Origin: Drosophila pseudoobscura
Taxonomy: Eukaryota > Arthropoda > Insecta > Diptera > Drosophilidae
Direction: 5' to 3'
Length of the DNA stretch: 64,000 nucleotides
Assembly (NCBI RefSeq): GCF_009870125.1
Contig: NC_046679.1
Location: 5,580,001-5,644,000 of the forward strand
Part shown: positions 43,910-58,281 of the stretch, piece after piece
Layout: every line of letters starts with the position of its first letter
How positions within the stretch are numbered: the first letter of the stretch is position 1
Notes under the pieces: model-generated
What the model was told of the DNA's origin: nothing
Database searches by the model: none
What the model saw: only the letters and a program-made list of their open reading frames with translations
Program-made: the position numbers and the translations under genes

Positions 43910-45436
43910 CGCACTCACGGCTTGGCCCAGACCTTTTTAATGGCTTAAATATAATAATTTAAGAGGTTTCCCAGCTCCGTTTTGGCTTTTCTCTTCACGA
44001 CTGCGCATTAATTAGTAGTTCGCAAGCTCGAGCTGGGCGTCGTCCGCATCGCCAAATTGCGCGAAGCAGAAGCTGAAGCAGAAGTAGAAAGGGGAAGTGG
44101 CAGTGGCAGTGGCAGCTGGAACCAGAAGCTGGTCTCCACTCCACTCTCGATTATATAATGGCCCCAACTAACTGTTGGGCGCCCTGCGGCTGCTCAATAT
44201 TAACGGTTGTTCGTCTACTTCGGCTGTCTTTTCGTTTTCGTTTTCGATGAGCGCGTGCGCGACGGCCTGCCTGAGTTTGTGCGGATTTTGTGGCGGATGG
44301 CGTATGGCGGATGGCGGATGGCGACGCTGCGAATGTGAATCGCTTGGGACGAGCGCCAAAATGCAACTGTGCTCTGCTCGGGTTTGCCAGCAAACATTTA
44401 CCGTTTCGTTTACAGAGATGGATGCTGCGCAGTCGGCGCTGGCAGCGAGCATCGCTGTAGTGTTGCATGCCCCCGCCAGTTACAACAAAGGCGAAGCCAA
44501 CGAAAGTGAAAAGGCAGCGGTGCGGTGCGGTGCGCGGTGCAGATCGGAGAGGGGCACCAACCACATAGATGATGGTTAGTTGAGATTGAAAAAGGGTAAG
44601 TTGGCCTGGCCCGACACTCGGATATCATTCACAGCGGAGAAAAAGCTTTTTCTGTGGGCGTGGATGTGGAGAAGCAGTAGTGGAAATGTTGTGATAAGTA
44701 TAATTTGAAAAAAATGAGGTCGCATTTGGCATTTTGTCATATCTGCTTAGGTATGCATATGAGATGGGGGGCAATGTGCGCTAAATATTGATGAATTTGA
44801 ATTGGAATTGCATCTCAATATTAGAATAAGCCTAATGGATATACGAGATTGTTAGATAAGGGCACAGTCTTGGTCAACTTAACATTCGTCATGTTGTTTA
44901 CGAGTCGAGAGAAATTACCCTTCAGCCAATTATATGTAAACCTCATTTAAATGCGAACCGAGTTCGTTGAGGTGTTCTTATATTATAGTAAGTCGATCAA
45001 TATTTCTGCTGCTGTTACATATAGGACCTGAACCTGATCTGTTTCACTCTGCTTACCGTGCATTACTTGCGGGGACGAATGCCACAATACATGTATGTCA
45101 TTGTGGCATTTGGAGTACATTTTTTGTCCCTACCCCGATCATGGCTAAATAAGTGATTAGCAAGCAACTATTCAACGCATGCGTCAATGTAAGATGTCAA
45201 GCGATTAGTTTAATTGCGATTAACTTAAAATATGCGCATAATATGGCGATATGGCTTCCTCCCGTCGACTGTGAATGATTCGGCGTGCGGCTGGCTGCCC
45301 AGCGTGCGACGACTGCCTCACCGAGTGCCAGTGAGTGAGTGAAAATGAGTGAGGGAGAGAGAGCGAGCATCCCATAGCCATAGCCATAGCCAGGTGAGTG
45401 AGTGCGAGTTACTTTCGTTTTCATTACGCGATGAAG

Positions 45437-45468
<32 letters not shown>

Positions 45469-48400
45469 GACCGACTTGAATTCCGTGTTGATGCACAAAC
45501 CCATAAGTCATGTTGCTTGTTGGTGCAACTGCCACAGCCACAGCCACAGCCCCAGCAGAAAAACCAACACAAAGCCAATGGGGAAGTTGTTAATGCAACA
45601 TCGGCAACACCAACAACATAACTGCACTAGCAGCAGCAGCAGCGGCAGCAACATCAACAGCAGGGGGAAGTTTGTTTGTGCAGCCGATTGATCATTTAAG
45701 CCAAGACGCTGGCTGGCGAGCTGCTCTTGGCCAGCAGCCTGTCAATTTGTGGTGGTGGTGGGCGTTGGCATTTGCCCAATGTTGGTTGTGGTTGTTGTTA
45801 TTGCTGTTCAATTAACAGGCGCCGTGTTGTACACGTACGGGGTTGACGATGACGAACGAAGTTTGCTGACTGACGCCGCCGGATAATCAAAAGAAAATAA
45901 CAAAATCTGAAATCTGAAATCGCTTGCCCAATCCAACCCAAAAATCAAGACAGCTTGAAGAAAAGTTCCTCGCTCCCGCTCCGTGTCTGGTGGGAACGGA
46001 ACTTTCCAGCGAAACTGCGCAAAAAATTGAAATATACAAACAGATTTAATTGAAATAAAATACAATTTTACGCATGTACTCCAATGCGATGACAATCGAC
46101 GGAAGCGTTGCGGGTCAGAGCCAGGCCTCGGCAACGACTACGGCAACGGCAACGGACGGACAAATTAGTCAAGCCAGACAAAGTGGGCACGTAGATCGAT
46201 CTCTGGGAGAAATCGAAGTTCGGGACCTTGAATGCTGCTGAGTGGTGCATGGGCTGCAATTTCTCTACTGCCGCTGTTGCTGCTGCTGCTGCTGCCGCCT
46301 CTCTTCTGATGTTATTCAATTGCAATTGCATCATTGCAGCAAGATGTGGCCGGCGATCGGCAATCAGCTGCTGGCCAGCCAGCGGATGCTCTCAGCTGGA
46401 GTTCGAGAAACTCAACAATTAGACAAATGGTTGGATAGTTGGACAACACTTCACTGCTGCGTCACAGCTGATCGATATCAGGCTGCTGCATTTGCATGCC
46501 AGCAGCAGCAGCAGCAGCATCAGCAACTACATTGTGGCGTATCTTAAAGATGCGCGCATTACATTACCAACGAACGTCAGTGCCAGTGGCAGTGGTATGG
46601 GGCAGTGGCAACAGGCGCTTTCCACCCGACTGACGATCAGATGAAAACGAAAGTGCCTGCCTCAAGTGGTTGCCCAGCAGCTGCTGTGTTGTATACTTGA
46701 CTCGCACGTTTCCAAGCTGCTGATGCTGCCGCTTCGGATGGTGCTCAAATTTATCTACTGGTGTTGGTGGTACTGCTGCAGCCTGGGCTGTTGCTGTTGC
46801 CGTTTCCTGTATATCCAAGTTTATGCTTACCGCTGTTGCCACTGACAGTGGCAATGGCAATGGCAATGGCATTCCACATACCACATGCCACATGCAATCC
46901 GCCCCAGCATAGTGCCAAGTGTTTTGCTTGGCTTTGTCAAACAAAAAGAGCCTCATGCAAAGTGGCAATACTGTCTAGTCAATGCTCTTACACATTTCTA
47001 TTTAATTGTTACCTGAAGTTAGACAGCAGTTCCAGATGTTTGCCTAACAAATGACATAATCAGTGACTATAATTAGCTTGAAAGCGTTTTAAGACTAATG
47101 TTCCTGCTGGATGACAAAGGGTTAATCTACCTGCTGTCATGCGGGTCTGGGAACATTTCGGGGGGACTCCTCTTTCAAATATTCATGATGTAACTGCAGT
47201 GGGCACCCACAGATCTATGGCTCACTTGCAAAGAGTGTTACGGATTCGGCCTTCTCTTGGTGTCTAGTAAATCCCTAGTGTCTGCTTTGTTTGGCATTTG
47301 CGCGTGTTTAATTGTAAGCAACCTCAAACAATTAGCTGCTTGAAGTGCAGTAAATTTTGAATTTTTATGTACATATTGGTTTTGCCGGAGAGGCGATGCG
47401 GCCACCGTTTGGGTCGTGCGGTCGTTTTCACAGTGGAATTCGGGAACCGCCGATCAACAGGTGTGGGAAGCCCCACAAAACAGTAATCACAGATGAGCTC
47501 AGCTCCCATTTGGCCGGCCTTTCCTCGCTTTCCTCGCCAGACAATGGGACTCGATGCGGCTTGCCGAACTTTCCACCAGCCAGCCCCACACAGTTTGGGC
47601 TAACAAGAGCAAGGGCCCATTGTGTAGTGTATCATCGGCTGCCGACGGACGACTTTTGGCCATTCCGATCGGCCCAAGCCCAAGCTCAAGCTTTCCTCCA
47701 TGCAGCGCCCACCCAAGACGTCCCCTAATAGCGTCTCACCTGCTGCCGCCACCGCCACCGCCGCCGCTTCTTTTGGCTGTTTTTTTTCTGTTTTATTAAT
47801 AGCAATTAGTTGGCTTGAACGCTGCTGGCGGAAAAAAGCAAAGCAAAACAAAACAAAAACAAAAAGAAAAATTATATTGTCTGGAAGTTGCGGTTTCTTG
47901 TTTGTTGGCTTTTCTGTTGGTTTATCTGTGTTTCTTTTTTATGTGGCGCAAAATTTGTGGTTTCCATGTGCCGCCTGATGCGAAATTGTTGCAAGTCGCA
48001 CCACAACTGCCTACACCGGTACATGGATGGGGCATGCGAATGTGCGAGATATATGCTTGTCAAGTTGCAAATTATTTGGCTGAACATTTAAATGCCTTGA
48101 ACTCGATTGAACCCGTCGAATGCGATGCAGCATTCACACCGATCACAAACTGGTGTGGTGCCTTTTTCCTTCCCAAAGAGATTGTCTAATCAAAAGTGAA
48201 GAAAACATTAAATACCAAAATTATGTCATGAGTCTCTGTTTGCTGTTTGCTGTTGGAGGTGCTGCTGCTGCTGCTGTTGCTGTTGCCGCAGTGCAGGCAG
48301 GCAGTCGCAGATAGAGATGTGGCACAGTCGGATAAACGTAATTACCTAATGCTCGTATAAATACGAGTAGAAAGATGCAAGCCGCGAAGAAAAATAATAA

Positions 48401-51400
48401 CTGACGAGACTGCTGTCTCCCCAGTTGGGGCACAATTGCTAATTGCACTTTGCATGGGGCAGCGGCAGGGACCCGGACCGGGACCGGGGCCGAGGCCGAG
48501 GCCTGTCAGATGCCAAGGCAATTGAATGAAATTTGAATTTCCAATTAGGGCTACCTACCCGTACCCTCAGAACGCACCAGCAGCTGCTGCTGACTGGGGA
48601 CTGTGCTCTATGCTGACGTCTTCACTACACGTTGATAAGAAACAAACCCCCTTCGCCTTATCGGAGATCAGTCGTTGAGCTCTTTTTGGCAAATGTTTCC
48701 CGCTATCTGGCAAACATTTTGCGGTGAAAGTGACGCAGTCGCAGATACAAATGCGGCAATTCTGGAAAAAAAAACAGTCAGATATTCATTGTTGTTTATA
48801 CAAATTTCCTAGCAATGTTTTGGCTGTGGCTGGGGCATGTCATAACCTTAGCCTAGACCTCACACATTACCAGAGTCAGCACCCATCCTTTGCCCCCTCC
48901 TATCGCATACACGAGGTCGCCGAAGATATAAATTACCAGTCAAGTGGCCTGGCCTGGACTGCCCGACCAACATTTTTGGGCCACTGCCTACTGCTGACGG
49001 CCTACTGCCGACTGGCACTCTGCTGACTGGTGGCTTTTTCATGGCTTCCGTCGCCAGTTGCCGTTGCCGTTGCCAAAATCAATGAAAATTTTCAGCTTCC
49101 GCTGTCCTTTCGCCCCCGCCCATCCTGGAGCGGAAAAGGAAAAGAGAAAGGGAAAGGGAAGGCGCTGTGTGGTGTCGGAGACCAAGCCAAAAGAGGATTC
49201 TGAAATTGGGGCCGGGCGAGGCAATAATTGTTATTATACCATCCGTTTGGTCTGGTATTTATTTTGCATATGTGATTGCATATGTATCGGCATCTGCATC
49301 TGTATCTGTATTGGGTTGGAATCAGAGAGGAAACACCTCTAGCTACAACAGATACACTATAATTATTGGGTCAGAAACCGCTTTCAAATGATTCCTCAAG
49401 TAGGAGACCTTGAATGTATTTTCTTGTAGATTTTAAGTGTTTGTTAATCCGGCTATCTTTGAGATAAAAAGTTGAGTATCTTGCAGTTCTCCCCCACGAT
49501 TATTTGCATAGAAAACAAGTGATGAATATTTTACTGAAGATAAGACTATTATATCCACAAATATTGTATGACATTCATGGCTAAAGAATTATTTGCACTT
49601 GCATTGCCTTTTACAGAGCATTTGTTGGTCGGGTAGTACGCAGATTTCTAATTTCTTATTTAGTATTTTGTTTGCAATGTTTCCGGGTTGTAAACACACA
49701 AAAAGTGTTCTGCATGTTTTTGGGAAGGTCATGTTAGGCCCGGGGCACCGTGGACTGGCAGGTGGCAGGTCAAATTAAAATTCATTTTATGGGCTCAAAA
49801 GCGAGGAAAGCCCAAGCCCAAGCCCAAGCCAAAGCCAAAGCCAAAACCGGAGCATTAGGTAAGGCCTTTGTTTTGTGGGTGGATGGGAAAATGTAATAAT
49901 TCCGAAATGACCCTCAAAGTACGTGGAAATAATTACGCAAGCGTTTCCACCAACCCTCCCACCCTCCAACGGTAAATTCAATTTGGCCTGGGGAAAATCT
50001 GCAACTGCAGCGCATATCTCGGGTCATCAATTTCTTATTCGGATCGGATTCGGATTGGACGGGGGATGGGGGATGGGATGCTGGGGATGGCTTTGGTTTC
50101 AACTAAAGTACACGAGACAAATTCCGTTTGCCAAAGCATAAATCTGGCAGCCAACACACAAAACATGCAGCAAAAGAAAAACACAGAGAGAGAGAGAACA
50201 AACAACAAAATGAGAAGACAAACAAATAGTCAGAGATACGGATACGGACACGGATACGGGTGCAGATGCAGATGCAGATATTTTTTGCTGCTTCTGGGAC
50301 TGGAGCTGGAGCTGGGGGGATGCAATTGCATGGCAGACATGTTGAAAACATTTCGGGGGACATGTGTAATTTCTCACGTGCTACTGCGGTCCCCCGCCAT
50401 CGCGTTCGCCTTCCTGCCACCTCCACAGTGGCGGAGGAGACACAGGAGAGAAGCAGAAGACTGCAAACAAACAAAATGCCAAATGAAACAAACAATAAAA
50501 TTGTTTGTATGTAGCACACGGTGCATAAAGGGGAAGTGCTTAAAAAATAATAGTAAATTACACAGAAAAGCACCGTGCCACGCCACGCCCACCAAGAGGG
50601 AAACTCACGCCGCCATGCCACCGGGTGCTGGTGCTGGTGCTGCCACTGCCATGCATGACAAGCTTGCGTTATTTTTAGGGGCAAGCTGATTTAATCCCAC
50701 GCTCAAGGAAGGCAGGAGCAGCTTAGGGGTAGGGACAGGGACTGGTACAGGTCCGGGGCCGGGTCCAGGTCCAGGCAAAACAATAAAGGGGGGCGTTGAA
50801 GAGTTAACGGTTTACTCACCTAACCCGCCCAGAGTGCCGCAATTTGCAACGCCACAACTGCCTCAGAACCAGAGGAGAGCCAGAGCCAGAGTCAAAGCAG
50901 GAGCCAGAGCCACAGCCACAGCCAGATGCAACTGCTGGCTCTGGCTCTGGGATGGTCCTCTTCCATGGATGTACTTGTTCAAGGGGAAAGCGAATATGGA
51001 AATTAGAACTGGTCGACGAATTGTACTACAGTTTTTCCAACCAAAGTGAAATTTAAATTCAAAACGAGTTCATTTTTGTGCGGATTAAATGAAATTTCCT
51101 CTAATTGTTTTGCCCGCCATTTGGGGCGATTTGAGAATTCATGGCATAAGTGTTCCGTTTCGGATTATTCTAAATGAGAATAAATAACCAGATGGCCATT
51201 ATCCGAGTATAATGGGAAATACGGTAGAAGAGGAAAATATAATTGAGCTGAAGCTCCACATAAGGAATGCGTTTTATCTTTTGAAATTTAGATGCAATGT
51301 TTCGCTTTGTATTCAGTAGAAGCCCAGAACTTATTCCATTACTATAAAGTACTGCTGCAGATATGATTTATTAAGTTCTAAGGAATATAAATGTCCGAAT

Positions 51401-53890
51401 TCGGCGACTCATTCGCAGCTGAGATAAAAATATTTTCATTAATTTCGGTTTGTTCGGTGGTTCTGTTCTCTTTTGTGAGCTGCGCTACTCCTCCTAGTTG
51501 GCCCAGACTCGGGACTCGAGACTCGCATTGTTCTCGGTTCCCATTGTGGTCCTGCCAGTGGAAGAGCCTGGCAATGCTGTTGCTATTGCCGTTGCTGTTG
51601 GTTGCCGAGAAGAAACACTAAACAATACAGCAAAATTACTTAATTTCATGTTGGTCTAATCAAGTTGCCATTGCCATTGCCATTGCCATTGCCGAGGCAG
51701 GCAGGCAGGCGACGACGAGTGTGTGGCTGGCACGGAACGTCCTCCGCACAAAGGCGACCACCGACGAGAGGGAGCCATAGGAGCAGTGGCTGCAGCTGTA
51801 GGCAGGTGTATTGGCGAGGCGGGTGGGTGGACAGGTGGCCCTGCCTTCAAATAATGCGCCGTTGCCGTGTGCCAGGTTAACGTGTGTACATCGTACATCC
51901 CCCCTCTCCTCGCGGCGTCCCCACCCACTCGTGTGTTAGCCACAACGGAACGCTTAGTGGCAGCACTTATGCGGCAGGCAGGCCAAGAGCGGAGAGAAAA
52001 TGAAGAAGAGACATGAAATGGAAAATGGAAAACCAAAAAAAAAGCAACAAAAAATACAACATGAAATAGGTGGACAGCTAAACGCTGAGAAATGGGGCCA
52101 AACGCTAGAAGGCATTCAAGATTTGAGTTGGTCTTCAGCCAGGGCCCATGTAAATTTCAAACTGTGTCAATGCCGGGGCTTCCGTTTCCTCTCTCTCACA
52201 CACACACACACACACACGCTCACGCACACCCTCACACACAAAGCTGGCCTGTACCGCCTTTGGCCACTTGAGATGCAAACAGGTAAAAAGAAATTTAAAC
52301 ATTTGCCTACTCCAACACGCACCGTCGCGTCGCACACATACACTCGTGCATGCACTGATGCTCACACACACAGACTCACGCACACTGCAAGAATCGCACA
52401 GGGATATGGATGTGGCCCCAACTGGAACGAAACATTGGTAAAACGGTCATCTGCAATAGGCAGCAGCAGCAGCAGAAGCAGAAGCAGCTGTTGCTGTTGT
52501 TGTGGAACACCATGAAAGTGGAACATTCTGACCGAGTGACCGTGCCGTGTCCGACCGACCGCCTGCTGGGATACGACACGGCTCAGCATGGGCAGGGCAG
52601 AGCAGGACAAGGCGGGAGAGCAGAGCCGGACTGGTCTTGAGTCGCCTGATAAATTGGCAGCGACATTTCAGCCAAAACTTGACAATTAACAGCTGAAATA
52701 CATGAGCTCTGCTCTGCTCTGCTCTGCGGGCACGTGTACGTGCATGTGCATGTGCTTGTGTGTTTTGTGTAATTAAAAGCAAAGGAGACAGGCGGGAAAT
52801 TGCTCTGCTTAAATGTTCTTTCTTGGCGCTGCCTGCCTGCCTGCCCGGTTGGTGGTCTCCCATCTTGGACAAGATTGAGTGCGCCACCAAAAATTATGCT
52901 GCCAAGTGGCACCGATGCATCCTGTAGCTGCTGCCCAAAATTTACTTTAGCAGAGGGAGCTATATGTTCGTTTGTGTGTGTGTGTGCTTATTGTCTGTGT
53001 GTCAAGGCTATGCTAAAATTTTGTCCAGAACATTTGCACATTTTTGATTTGTTATGTTGTGGTGCACTGCGAGAAGTTTCTAGGCCATATTTGGAAAGTT
53101 GCCCTGAAGTATGCAATGGTTTTCTGTGGGGAATCATGGAATGGAATGCGGAGACTGCTTCTGGAATGGTCTTTATTTGCGGGTGAAATTTATATTGTTA
53201 AAGTGAATTGATTTCTCCTGCAAAGCGTGTGTCCATCAATCAACTCGTACATTCCTTTATTCATCAAAAGCATTCATCATCCTTCTTCAAGTAATCAATT
53301 ATTGTAAGCCTACCCAAAGACACACGCATTTCGGACAATGAATTTTAAAATATCAATAGATATTTGCTGTCTAGCTTTGCTTAAAAGAGACCACTTAAGT
53401 TTACAAAACGCAACAGATTTTGTGCACCGATAATGAAAGTGCAATTATCTCTCTGTATCTCCAATTAAGTGCCCCATCTTTCCACTACTTTGTAGCCCCA
53501 AGAAGAATCTACAAGAAACCTCAGCGGGAAGTTTTCTGTGAGTGTTAAATCTCAAAACAAACCCATGACCAAATATGCCGCATGCTGATGCTGAGGCCGT
53601 AACAGTGCACGTGGTGGCCAAAAAATAAAATAAACTGCACACAGATACACTCTCAGCGGAGCGGACGCCGGCAGCGACAGCAACAGCAGCGGCGACGACG
53701 CTGCGATAAGATAAAGCGCACGATGACAAAAAGCACCCAGAGCTACTACTATGACGACGACGACGTCGTCGGCGGCTGCCACGAAGTACTCCATGCAACA
53801 GCGATGCCAACGCCAACGCCGTCGTCGACGCCGACGTCGACGCCATGGACACGGACTGGCTGCTGTTGGCTGGCTGGCTGGGCGCTCGCT
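43910..53890. other. Ten-kilobase gene-free, simple-repeat-rich region
   Basis: No gene recognised. Open frames up to about 200 codons are composed of repeat-encoded Q, S, C or RV runs. Tracts seen: CAG/CTG near 45436, 46275 and 46500; CATAGC near 45375; GGACCG near 48470; CCCAAG near 49807; GATACG near 50236; CCATTG near 51668; CA at 52198-52222. A palindromic TATA-like site, CTCGTAT-AA-ATACGAG, lies at 48352-48367. Because the promoters of two divergent genes bound it, it probably holds their upstream control DNA. Confidence 0.5.
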
Positions 53891-53896
53891 TGCGAG

Positions 53897-53929
53897 TATA
53901 AAAGCCGCTGGCTCGGCCCGAGCGAGCAT
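53897..53929 (+). promoter_or_regulatory. Distal core promoter, probably of the Scp2-like gene
   Basis: GAGTATAAAAGCCGC (TATAAAAG at 53897-53904) is followed 25-30 bp later by GCATCACAG, an initiator-like site near 53929. An untranslated exon would end at a donor ACG|GTAAAG at 54020/54021 and splice to the acceptor GTCGTTGCAG at 58156. Confidence 0.6.
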
Positions 53930-54020
53930 CACAGAACGGCGAACCGCGTTGCCGAGCACACGAGCCCAGAGCCCAGAGTCCAGAGCCCAGAGAGTGGAAG
54001 CCACAAATTGCAGTCAAACG

Positions 54021-57000
54021 GTAAAGTGAAACATTCGACTCTTTCGTTGTGTGAGTGGTGCAGGTGCAGCGGATGCAGTTGGAGCTGCTACTTCGCTGGA
54101 GTGTTAATGTTGGTGTAGCCCGTGTGCCTGTGCCCGTGTGTTTGTGTTGAGAGTTTCCGTTAAAAAAGCAAAACAAAAAATAACACCTCAAAATTTTTGA
54201 AGAACAATTTTCAAAACCGACAAATGAACAAGCGAGCGCAAGAACAAGAACAAGCCAAAAGTAACGAGCACAAGTGCCCCAAAGAATAAGAGCAAGTGGG
54301 AGGAGAACAGGAACCAGAGGCCCAGTTTTCCTTGAGTTGTGCTCTTGGCTAAGTGGGCAGATAGTTTCTAAAGGAACGGTAACGGTTACGGTAACGGTAG
54401 CAGTACAAGAGGGGACGGACACGGACACGGACCCGGACAAGTAAAAGAAAATTTTGTACTTCTCCACCTTTTCGCTGCTGCCATAATGAATTCATTTGAA
54501 AGTGCTGCTCGCTCGGCCACAAGTTTCTCATAAAGTTTTTGCCCAGAGGGAGAAGAAACAAAAAATAATAGCGCAATGTGCCAACACCAGACAGATTCGT
54601 CCTCGAAGGATCCTCGTCCTCGTCGTCCGCGTCCGCGTCGTCCTGCCCGTGCGCTTGTTGTTTGGTCAGGCGGCATGCGTCGCTGGCCTTAGGCCGCGCA
54701 TTGTCTTCCTTCTCCTTCGTAGGCGCTGTTCCAGTTGCGGCCCAGTAGAGTAAATTAAATGTAAATTAATGCAAATTACACGAAATTACTGGCTGGCCGG
54801 ACCCGCACTCGGATGGACAGTGCAACAAAAGCAGAGAACCTGGTGCTCCGCTTGCAGTTTGCGGTTCGCCCATGGAGCTGCATCAGCAGATAAAGAGCGA
54901 GCGACAACGCCGCTTTGCATTGTCTATTATTTTAAATTGGTTGCGCAAATTTACGGCAGCGCAAAAGTAATTAGTGACCGTTGAAAAAACTGTGCCACCG
55001 CCCCGCGCTCAAAGCGGAACGGAACGGAGAAAGAATCCATACCCGGACTGGGACTGCCACTGGGAATTGAACAGCGGCTGAGACTGCCCATTGCCGATTG
55101 GCGATTGGGTCATTTGGTCAATGGGGCCAGTGGGGGATTAAAAAACTTAAAGTTTTCCGATTGTCTGAAGGCCTGTCAATCAATGTTAGAATTGATATTT
55201 TAGATATCTGAGGAGCAAAACTCTTTTCCCCATGGGACGAGAACATTCGATTTGCAATCAGAAAACAAACAAAACAATTTAAAAATTGTATGAAAAATTG
55301 GTCAATATTTGCTCAGCTCGATTGTAGCATACTTTTCAGCAGGTGATATTTTTTGCAATTGTCATCAAGAATGCAATCCCTCCTGATTTATTGCCAATTT
55401 GTCGGCGTGTGCGTTCTGTGTGTTTATGGATTCTGCAGAGCCAACCAAAATTGGGTTTATGCAAATTAAATTGGGCCTCAAGACCGCTCTGTCTAATTCG
55501 ATTTTCTCAATAAATTGTGGAATCAAATCAAATCGCCCATTCCATAGCTCACAGGCCACTAAAACAGCAATTAAAATGTTAATGTCTTCATATATTGAAA
55601 TTTATAACTTTGCTGGTGGATATTTATGCTGAGATGGCCCATAAAAAATAAGCGAGGCGCTGCCATATTGAGTTTATTAGAAACACATCTCGAGAAGAAA
55701 GGGAGGAGAGGAAAGGGAAATTCTAAGAGCAACTAATTAACGACCGTTCAGCGATGTTGGTTAATGTGGTTGCCTCGTGCCATGAAAGCCAGCCACCATT
55801 TGTGGCTGGCAGCGTTTGGTTTTTATGCATTGGCGCATGAGTATTGGTAATTAAAGGAGCGCGGCGGGGCGGGGCGGGGAGATGGCAGCTCGAACTTCAC
55901 AGAATGCAAATGCCACAACGGCAAACAGCGGTGGAACAGGGCGTATGCGTAATCTGCTTTCCGCCGAATTCAATTTGTGCGCATATTTAATTATTAATTT
56001 CGCAGATAAACAATACTGGCGTCAGGCTATTGAAAGGCTTTAAAATCCATTGCATTTGCAACTTTCCACTTTCGAATTAAAGGCGATTCATTGGCTTAAA
56101 TTACGTATTCGTCCTGTCGAGCAGGCAGTCTTATAGGTCTTATAGCACGTGGCAGACAGCCTGACAGCCGAAAAGCAATTGCGAATCGAAATGAAATGAA
56201 AAGCGCGCCAAATTGAATTTCACATTTGTTGCTGTGTTTTCCAGGCTCTTAGTAAGTTGAGATCTGTATATTTTTTGTACAGGCTACCAATATGTATTTT
56301 TTATTCATTTCTGCTTTCCTCTCGCTCTGTGCGATTCCACGTGATGTTAATTGACGCGCACGTAGAAAATTAATGAACTGTGACAGTCGGATATGGATGT
56401 GGGTGAGAGTGTTTGTGCGGCATGTCCTGTGCGTGTACGTGTGTAAAATGCAATATGAAGGTGACACTAAAGGCAACATTGTGTGCAACATAATTATACA
56501 ATATTAATTATTAATATATCTCATTATCAAGCGATTATTTATTCTTTCGGAATAATATGTAAATGTATGCCGTATGTCAGGGAATTTGTATGTTTTTGCC
56601 CGCATTGAGACACTTGACTGCAAATTTAAGCCATTTGAATATATTTAAGCTAGCTGCTTAGATCAGTCTCTACTTTAAGTCATACACTTTTGACGGGAAT
56701 CCCCCTCATCTTCCATTACCCAATTATGAAAAGTGAAAACGTACAAGCCTCTTAACAAAATTTATCCGCATCTTGATGGTCTGTAAGCGATAAAGTCAAC
56801 ATCCTTAGGTACCTGCAGCTGCCTTGGCTGCTATGATCCTTGCCTTTTCAGCCAACTCAGCCAATATTAGCTTTAGTGAGTGGCAAACCGCTTACCTGCA
56901 GCTGACCAAAAGCATTCTACGAGTTGAAAGCATTCTTTCCCATTTTACGCTCATGAGCATATCAAATTTGCGACTCGGAGATATTCCATTTAATTTTATT

Positions 57001-58156
57001 TCCAAGGCAAAGTGCATTTTCTAAAACTAAACAAAACAAAAGGGGCTGCAGCCAGCACATTGCGAATGCTTTGACTTTGCTGCCGCCGGCACCAGCAGCC
57101 ATCAGCCATCGGCCATCGGCATTACTTGGCCAACGGTTTGGTCGTTGTCGTTGTAGTTGTCGTTGTCGTTGTCATGTTCATTGCATTCCACTCGACAACC
57201 CTGCTGCAATTTCCGTCTGTTGTGGAATTATGCTCTGACTGCCTTTGCCTTTCCGAGACGAGATGAATAAAATGGCAGGGCAGGCAGCATGGGAGATGGG
57301 ATGAGATGAGAGCCACCGTCCCCGAAAGTAAAACTAAAGTAAATATTGCGATGGGCCCTGGCCACGCCCTGGTGCCACGCCCCGACCATCCATGCCGCTT
57401 AATGGCAGTTAAGCAAACACGAGGGCTTTCAGGAGGAATGGCAATGACCATGCCTTTTGATGATTTGCTGCGGATGGCTCATGGCATGGCCTGGCAACCT
57501 GATGCCAGTGAATTCCGCCATATATGCTCTCGTATGCTCTTACTCTCGTAGTTTTGTTTAATTTAGCACATGGCCCCGTGCCCCTGCACCTACCCCTGCC
57601 CCTTGCCAGCCTGCTTCCGCTCAGGTTTCCCCTGTGGCCGCCCTGCCCTCGGTGTGCTTTTGATTGAAGGTTAAATGAGCCAAGCAGCTCTCGCACACAC
57701 AAAGGGAGCAAGAAGCAGGCTGTCTCAGCTAAAGCCATTGCCTGCATTTGTGTCACATTTGGCTCAAGCCCCCTTGCCCTGCCTTGTTCCCGCATCGCCA
57801 GGATGCGTTTGCATTACGCGAAGCTCCTTTTCTTTTTGCATTCTTAGGCAGTCTTGTTTTATTTCCTTTGGCTGAATTAGTTCCCATAAACAAAGCCAGT
57901 CAACTAGAGCAGACCCAATCCGTTCTGGTTTTGGCTCTTTACCAGCTTCCTCCTGGCCATGACTGCTAATTTTACGATACGACCTCTTCCTTGGCACAGC
58001 CAGCCCTCAATTGAGAGCGCCTGAAATTCGGAAAGCTGTCTCACTACGAAATACACTTCATTTCCATATTTGATTATATTTGCCAAGCGCTGCAACTGCC
58101 TCTGGCTCTCCCCATATAATTGAGTATTGCTATTTTATCCATTGTTGTCGTTGCAG
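54021..58156 (+). other. Predicted 5' UTR intron of the Scp2-like gene
   Basis: 4.1 kb between the inferred non-coding exon and the exon holding the start codon. No coding sequence recognised. It has repeats such as GTCCTC/GTCCGC near 54605 and GTTGTC near 57145. Confidence 0.45.
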
Positions 58157-58281
58157 TTTCCCCATTTCCGTTTAGCGAGGAGCAAGGATAATAGCAACAG
58201 CAGCAGCAGCAGCCACAGCAGCGTACAGCCAATAAAAGCGCACTAAATAAAATAACAACAATTTGAACAACAACCAGAATA

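Noticed and set aside
47600..48189. Several mid-size open frames, some with hydrophobic stretches
   Set aside because: They overlap in multiple frames and are driven by CCGCCA and AAACAAAA repeats. No recognisable protein.
50066..50689. Overlapping open frames of about 200 codons on both strands
   Set aside because: Both arise from GATACG/GATGCA repeats and low-complexity sequence in a region with no splice or promoter context.
53445..54467. A 340-codon minus-strand open frame
   Set aside because: It lies antisense over the TATA promoter and first exon of the calcium-binding protein gene. Its protein is made of repeat-encoded SVSVSV, TVTVTV and RRRRRR runs with no domain.
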